Positions 14,788-17,314 of a stretch of 17,314 nucleotides of DNA are shown piece by piece. Source of the stretch: Desulfobacteraceae bacterium (GTDB lineage Bacteria > Desulfobacterota > Desulfobacteria > Desulfobacterales > UBA11574); the NCBI GenBank assembly GCA_029857875.1, contig JAOUGB010000009.1, positions 1-17,314 of the forward strand, in the 5' to 3' direction. Made by a program: the position numbers and the translations under genes. Position 1 is the first letter of the stretch. Every line of letters starts with the position of its first letter. Under the pieces are notes generated by a model, which was given only the letters and a program-made list of their open reading frames with translations, did not search any database and was not told the DNA's origin.

Positions 14788-16356
14788 CTATATTGCTGAG
14801 GACATTAATTTAGCATCCGAATAGCCCCTTGCATGGGTCGAACTTCTGGGCAATTTAATCTTAAACACGGTGCCCTTTCCCGGTTTGCTGTCGACCTCTA
14901 TAACGCCATTATGTTCTCGTATAATGCCGTAAGTCATAGACAACCCGAGTCCGACCCCTTTGCCGTCCACCTTGGTCGAGTAAAAAGGTTCGAATATGTG
15001 GGATAAATCTTCCGGTTTTATCCCCTGGCCGTTATCGGCAACGGTTAGCCATACCATGTCTTCTCCGTTATCCAGTCCTCCGCTGATGGCCAGCTTTCCA
15101 CCTTCAGGCATGGATTCGATGGCGTTAAATATCAAGTTCATCAGGCATTGCTGAATCTGAGCACTATCGCCACATACGTTAAAAGGCGCTTTCGGCAGGT
15201 TTACTTCAACTTCCACTTGGCCAGAGTCGAATTGATGCTTGGTCAACATCATGATGGTTTTAACGACTTCGATCAGATCGATATCCTTTGATTCAATACT
15301 TTTCTGCCGTGCGAAGGTCAGTAGATTGTTAACGATGCTGCCACATCGCAATGCCTCACGAATAGACAAATCCAAATACCGTTCAAATCCGGCTGAGCCT
15401 TCCGGAGGCAATGTATTCTTCTGCAGATAGGACAAAATGAGTTTGTTGAAGGTGACGATGCTGGTGATAGGGTTGTTGATCTCATGACAGACCGAAGCGA
15501 CCAACCGGCCCAAGGATGACAGCCGGTCTTCCTGTGCAAAGCGTGCCAAATCGTCTTTGATAACCTGGGTGCGCTGTTCGATTCTATCGGCAAGAGCTTT
15601 TGTGATATCTCTTACGGTGATAACGAGTTGGACGATTTCGTTCAATTGGTTGAATATGGGATAGGCTGTCACTTGGGAAACTTGAGGTTCTCCATTGATG
15701 CTGAGATTTTCGTGCAAGACTCGGGAGGGCTTGCGAGTCCTTAACGTTTCTTGAGCCGGACAGATTCTTCCATGACAGTCGCAATGTTTCTGAGAGTCAT
15801 AGATGACTTCGAAACAGGACTTGCCGAGGACAAACTCACGGCCTTTACCCACGGTAATTAACGGAGAGTCATTGCAGTTTATAATGCGGAAATTACGGTC
15901 GATAACCATGACGCCATCCGGTGAAGCTTCCAAAAGTGCAGAGGCAAATGATGTGGCCAGGTTGATTTCAGTTGCTTTATCGGCAACTCGCTCATGCAGA
16001 GTTGCGATATCTAATAAAAGCATTGAAGCCTGGCGGTCTAATATACCCACCGTGGGTGGTTTATGCTTAACCAGATCGGATAGTATTTGTTGCTCTCCGG
16101 TTAATTCAAGAATGAAATCCAGATGGTCCATAGACAACATTTCTATATAATTATCAAATAGTTCTATATCCATTTCACCGGCGTATTTATTACATGCGAT
16201 GGATTTGGTAACGGCCGCTATTCCGGAGATCTTGAACTGAAAATGGACAGGTTTGATTGATCTCAGCGCCTGCATGATGGATAAACAGCGGGAACCTCTG
16301 GCGACCAAGCCCACATTAAGCACTAGGCAGTGCTTCAACTCTTTAATTATGGCCAT
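14788..16356 (-). CDS. Sensor histidine kinase with Rossmann-like N-terminal domain and Cys-rich PAS domain
   Basis: 522 residues from ATG 16356, which follows AAAGGAG by 7 nt; upstream in-frame starts (TTG 16380, ATG 16362) are badly placed. Residues 8-120 look like a degenerate NAD-binding fold: VGLVARGSRC replaces the GxGxxG loop, and FILELTG and ILDRQASMLLLDIA follow as later strands and helix. Residues 138-252 are a PAS domain with C181, C192, C194 and C199, a cysteine cluster seen in PAS domains of sulfate reducers that may hold a metal or sense thiols. HisKA has the phospho-acceptor H291 in HEINNP; HATPase has N411, DNGQGI (441-446) and GKGVGLGLS. No membrane segment is seen, so it is cytosolic and senses an internal signal, perhaps a nucleotide or redox state (inference). 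It should phosphorylate the regulator encoded next to it. Confidence 0.9.
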   Translation of the reverse strand: MAIIKELKHCLVLNVGLVARGSRCLSIMQALRSIKPVHFQFKISGIAAVTKSIACNKYAGEMDIELFDNYIEMLSMDHLDFILELTGEQQILSDLVKHKPPTVGILDRQASMLLLDIATLHERVADKATEINLATSFASALLEASPDGVMVIDRNFRIINCNDSPLITVGKGREFVLGKSCFEVIYDSQKHCDCHGRICPAQETLRTRKPSRVLHENLSINGEPQVSQVTAYPIFNQLNEIVQLVITVRDITKALADRIEQRTQVIKDDLARFAQEDRLSSLGRLVASVCHEINNPITSIVTFNKLILSYLQKNTLPPEGSAGFERYLDLSIREALRCGSIVNNLLTFARQKSIESKDIDLIEVVKTIMMLTKHQFDSGQVEVEVNLPKAPFNVCGDSAQIQQCLMNLIFNAIESMPEGGKLAISGGLDNGEDMVWLTVADNGQGIKPEDLSHIFEPFYSTKVDGKGVGLGLSMTYGIIREHNGVIEVDSKPGKGTVFKIKLPRSSTHARGYSDAKLMSSAI

Positions 16357-16434
16357 GCTCATTCTCCTTTCGAAGACCAAACTCCTGAGAATGGTGATGA
16401 TGTTTGTGGAAAAGATGGATTCAAATGCTATAAT

Positions 16435-16469
16435 AAGCGAGTTTTAACTTATACATATTAAACTCGCTT
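16435..16469. repeat. 12-bp inverted repeat upstream of the kinase gene
   Basis: AAGCGAGTTTTAA (16435-16447) and TTAAACTCGCTT (16458-16469) pair over 12 bp with one bulged base and the loop CTTATACATA. It lies about 80-115 nt upstream of the kinase start, so it is either an operator or a hairpin in the 5' leader. It has no T-run on either strand. Confidence 0.5.
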
Positions 16470-16846
16470 GATCTTGGTACATAGCTGCGATGAGCAATCG
16501 ATCATTCAGGACTTAACGAAAAGTATTGTAACTTTGTCAACGGAGAGTGTCAGTATGTACATAAGAATCGACGGTTATGATAAAATGTGCGCTCCAGCTA
16601 CGTGAGTAACACAATGTATTACATTTTACTTTTTATGTGGGGTTTTTGTCAAGTAACAAACAGTGAAGAAGGGAAATGAAAATTATGGCGCTTTCCGATT
16701 TGCCATGGCATCTGTTTGATTTTACCTTGCGCAAAGTACTGGATGAAAAGTGAAAAAATAGCTTGATTTTGTCCTGGTGCTCTTAATTGATACACCTATG
16801 GCGCAATTCCGCTTAATCCATTAGATATCCTTGATATTTTTTCCTG
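16470..16846. other. Intergenic stretch between the MBL-fold gene and the kinase operon
   Basis: About 380 nt, AT-rich, with no recognised gene. The kinase operon promoter must lie here or closer to 16356, but no clear -35/-10 or sigma-54 element was found on the minus strand. One small plus-strand ORF, 16676-16753 (25 codons, MKIMALSDLPWHLFDF at its start, preceded by AAGGGA only 2 nt before the ATG), is open but has no recognisable family and is doubtful. TGGTGCT at 16775-16781 is one mismatch from the heptamer seen at 11578. Confidence 0.3.
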
Positions 16847-17314
16847 TTATTTCATATTCCGGATTCGCACCTCAATTTCCTTTTGATCTTGAAGTAATTT
16901 CAGAAGTTTCGAGGTGTCTGTGTCGCCAAAATGATAAGGGTATAAAATTTTCGGCCGAAACGCTTTCGCGGCGTCGGCGACCATCTCAGGTGTCATCGTA
17001 TACGGCAGGTTCATTGGCAAAAAGGCACAGTCGATCTCTCGAAGTGATTTCATTTCAGGGATGTTTTCCGTGTCCCCTGCAATATACACCCGCTTATCCC
17101 CAAAGGTGATGATGTACCCGTTTCCGACACCTTTTGGATGAAAGGGTTGTCCGTTATCCCGCTTATGGACGAGATTGTAAGCCGGAATCGCTTCTATTTT
17201 CAATCCGTTGACGGTTTGAACATCGCCGTTTTTCATAATAATGCCGTTTTTTACCTGTTTTGAACAGGCTTCGGTCAACACCACCTTTGTTTTTTCAGTC
17301 CGGATGAGTTCGAG
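16847..17314 (-). CDS. UlaG-like metallo-beta-lactamase-fold hydrolase, 5' end outside the window
   Basis: The frame is open to the right edge of the window (first visible codons read LELIRTEKTKVV), so the N-terminus with the usual HxHxDH zinc motif is missing; 155 residues remain. Visible C-terminal signatures are VGNGYIITFGDKRVYIAGDTE, whose aspartate is a bridging metal ligand, and LYPYHFGDTD, whose histidine is the last metal ligand. DCAFLPMNLPYTMTPE lies between them. This pattern fits the COG2220/UlaG-like group of zinc-dependent hydrolases of unknown substrate. It ends 490 nt before the kinase start on the same strand. A substrate cannot be inferred. Confidence 0.8.
   Translation of the reverse strand, partial: LELIRTEKTKVVLTEACSKQVKNGIIMKNGDVQTVNGLKIEAIPAYNLVHKRDNGQPFHPKGVGNGYIITFGDKRVYIAGDTENIPEMKSLREIDCAFLPMNLPYTMTPEMVADAAKAFRPKILYPYHFGDTDTSKLLKLLQDQKEIEVRIRNMK

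Noticed and set aside
16824..16842. ATATC-CTT-GATAT followed by six T as a terminator
   Set aside because: The AT-only stem is weak, and it would act on the plus strand, where no gene ends here.

Overview
The window reads as chromosomal DNA from an anaerobic, probably sulfate-reducing deltaproteobacterium (Desulfobacterales-like; inference). The grounds are a 1,018-residue HdrA-type flavoprotein with HdrB and HdrC partners, a small Cys-rich 'two-CW' XRE regulator, a B12-type radical SAM enzyme, a sensor kinase with a Cys-rich PAS domain, and a sigma-54 control module. There is no rRNA, tRNA, CRISPR array or intact insertion sequence. Genes are cut at both window ends.

Layout. (1) 1-2682, minus: the first 894 codons of a NorD/CbbO-like von Willebrand A (VWA) protein whose 3' end lies outside. 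(2) 2683-3060: divergent intergenic DNA with a strong hairpin between imperfect 12-nt direct repeats. (3) 3061-4857, plus: a B12-binding-type radical SAM protein resembling the DUF4070 (HpnP/HpnR-like) group. (4) 5106-11094, plus: XRE/two-CW regulator, then hdrC, hdrB and hdrA with overlapping or nearly overlapping ends, then cysK. No hydrogenase, MvhD, Flox or formate dehydrogenase gene lies nearby, so the electron partner of this Hdr unit is unknown.

(5) 11095-11869: 775 nt without a gene but rich in structure. It holds a 32-nt stem-loop, a 194-nt element with about 62-66 nt imperfect inverted arms, three copies of the heptamer TGGTGCA, a short hairpin, and a good sigma-54 (-24/-12) promoter. 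(6) 11870-12781, plus: the gene served by that promoter, a fusion of a duplicated Cys-rich domain with a GcvH-like domain in which the lipoyl lysine position is glutamine. (7) 12799-16356, minus: archaemetzincin-type metalloprotease, NtrC-family regulator and sensor histidine kinase, in one operon transcribed kinase first and convergent with the GcvH-like gene. (8) 16357-16846: intergenic, with a 12-bp inverted repeat and at most one doubtful 25-codon ORF. (9) 16847-17314, minus: the C-terminal part of a UlaG-like metallo-beta-lactamase-fold hydrolase.

How they may work together. The kinase carries a degenerate Rossmann-like sensor plus a Cys-rich PAS domain and should phosphorylate the NtrC-type regulator 49 nt downstream. 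That regulator needs a sigma-54 promoter, and the only convincing one in the window drives the GcvH-like gene, with repeated heptamers about 110-200 bp upstream as candidate activator sites. The simplest reading is a compact signalling module (kinase, regulator, metzincin protease, Cys-rich GcvH-like effector) next to an Hdr/CysK redox-sulfur cluster. A functional link between the two blocks is inference only.
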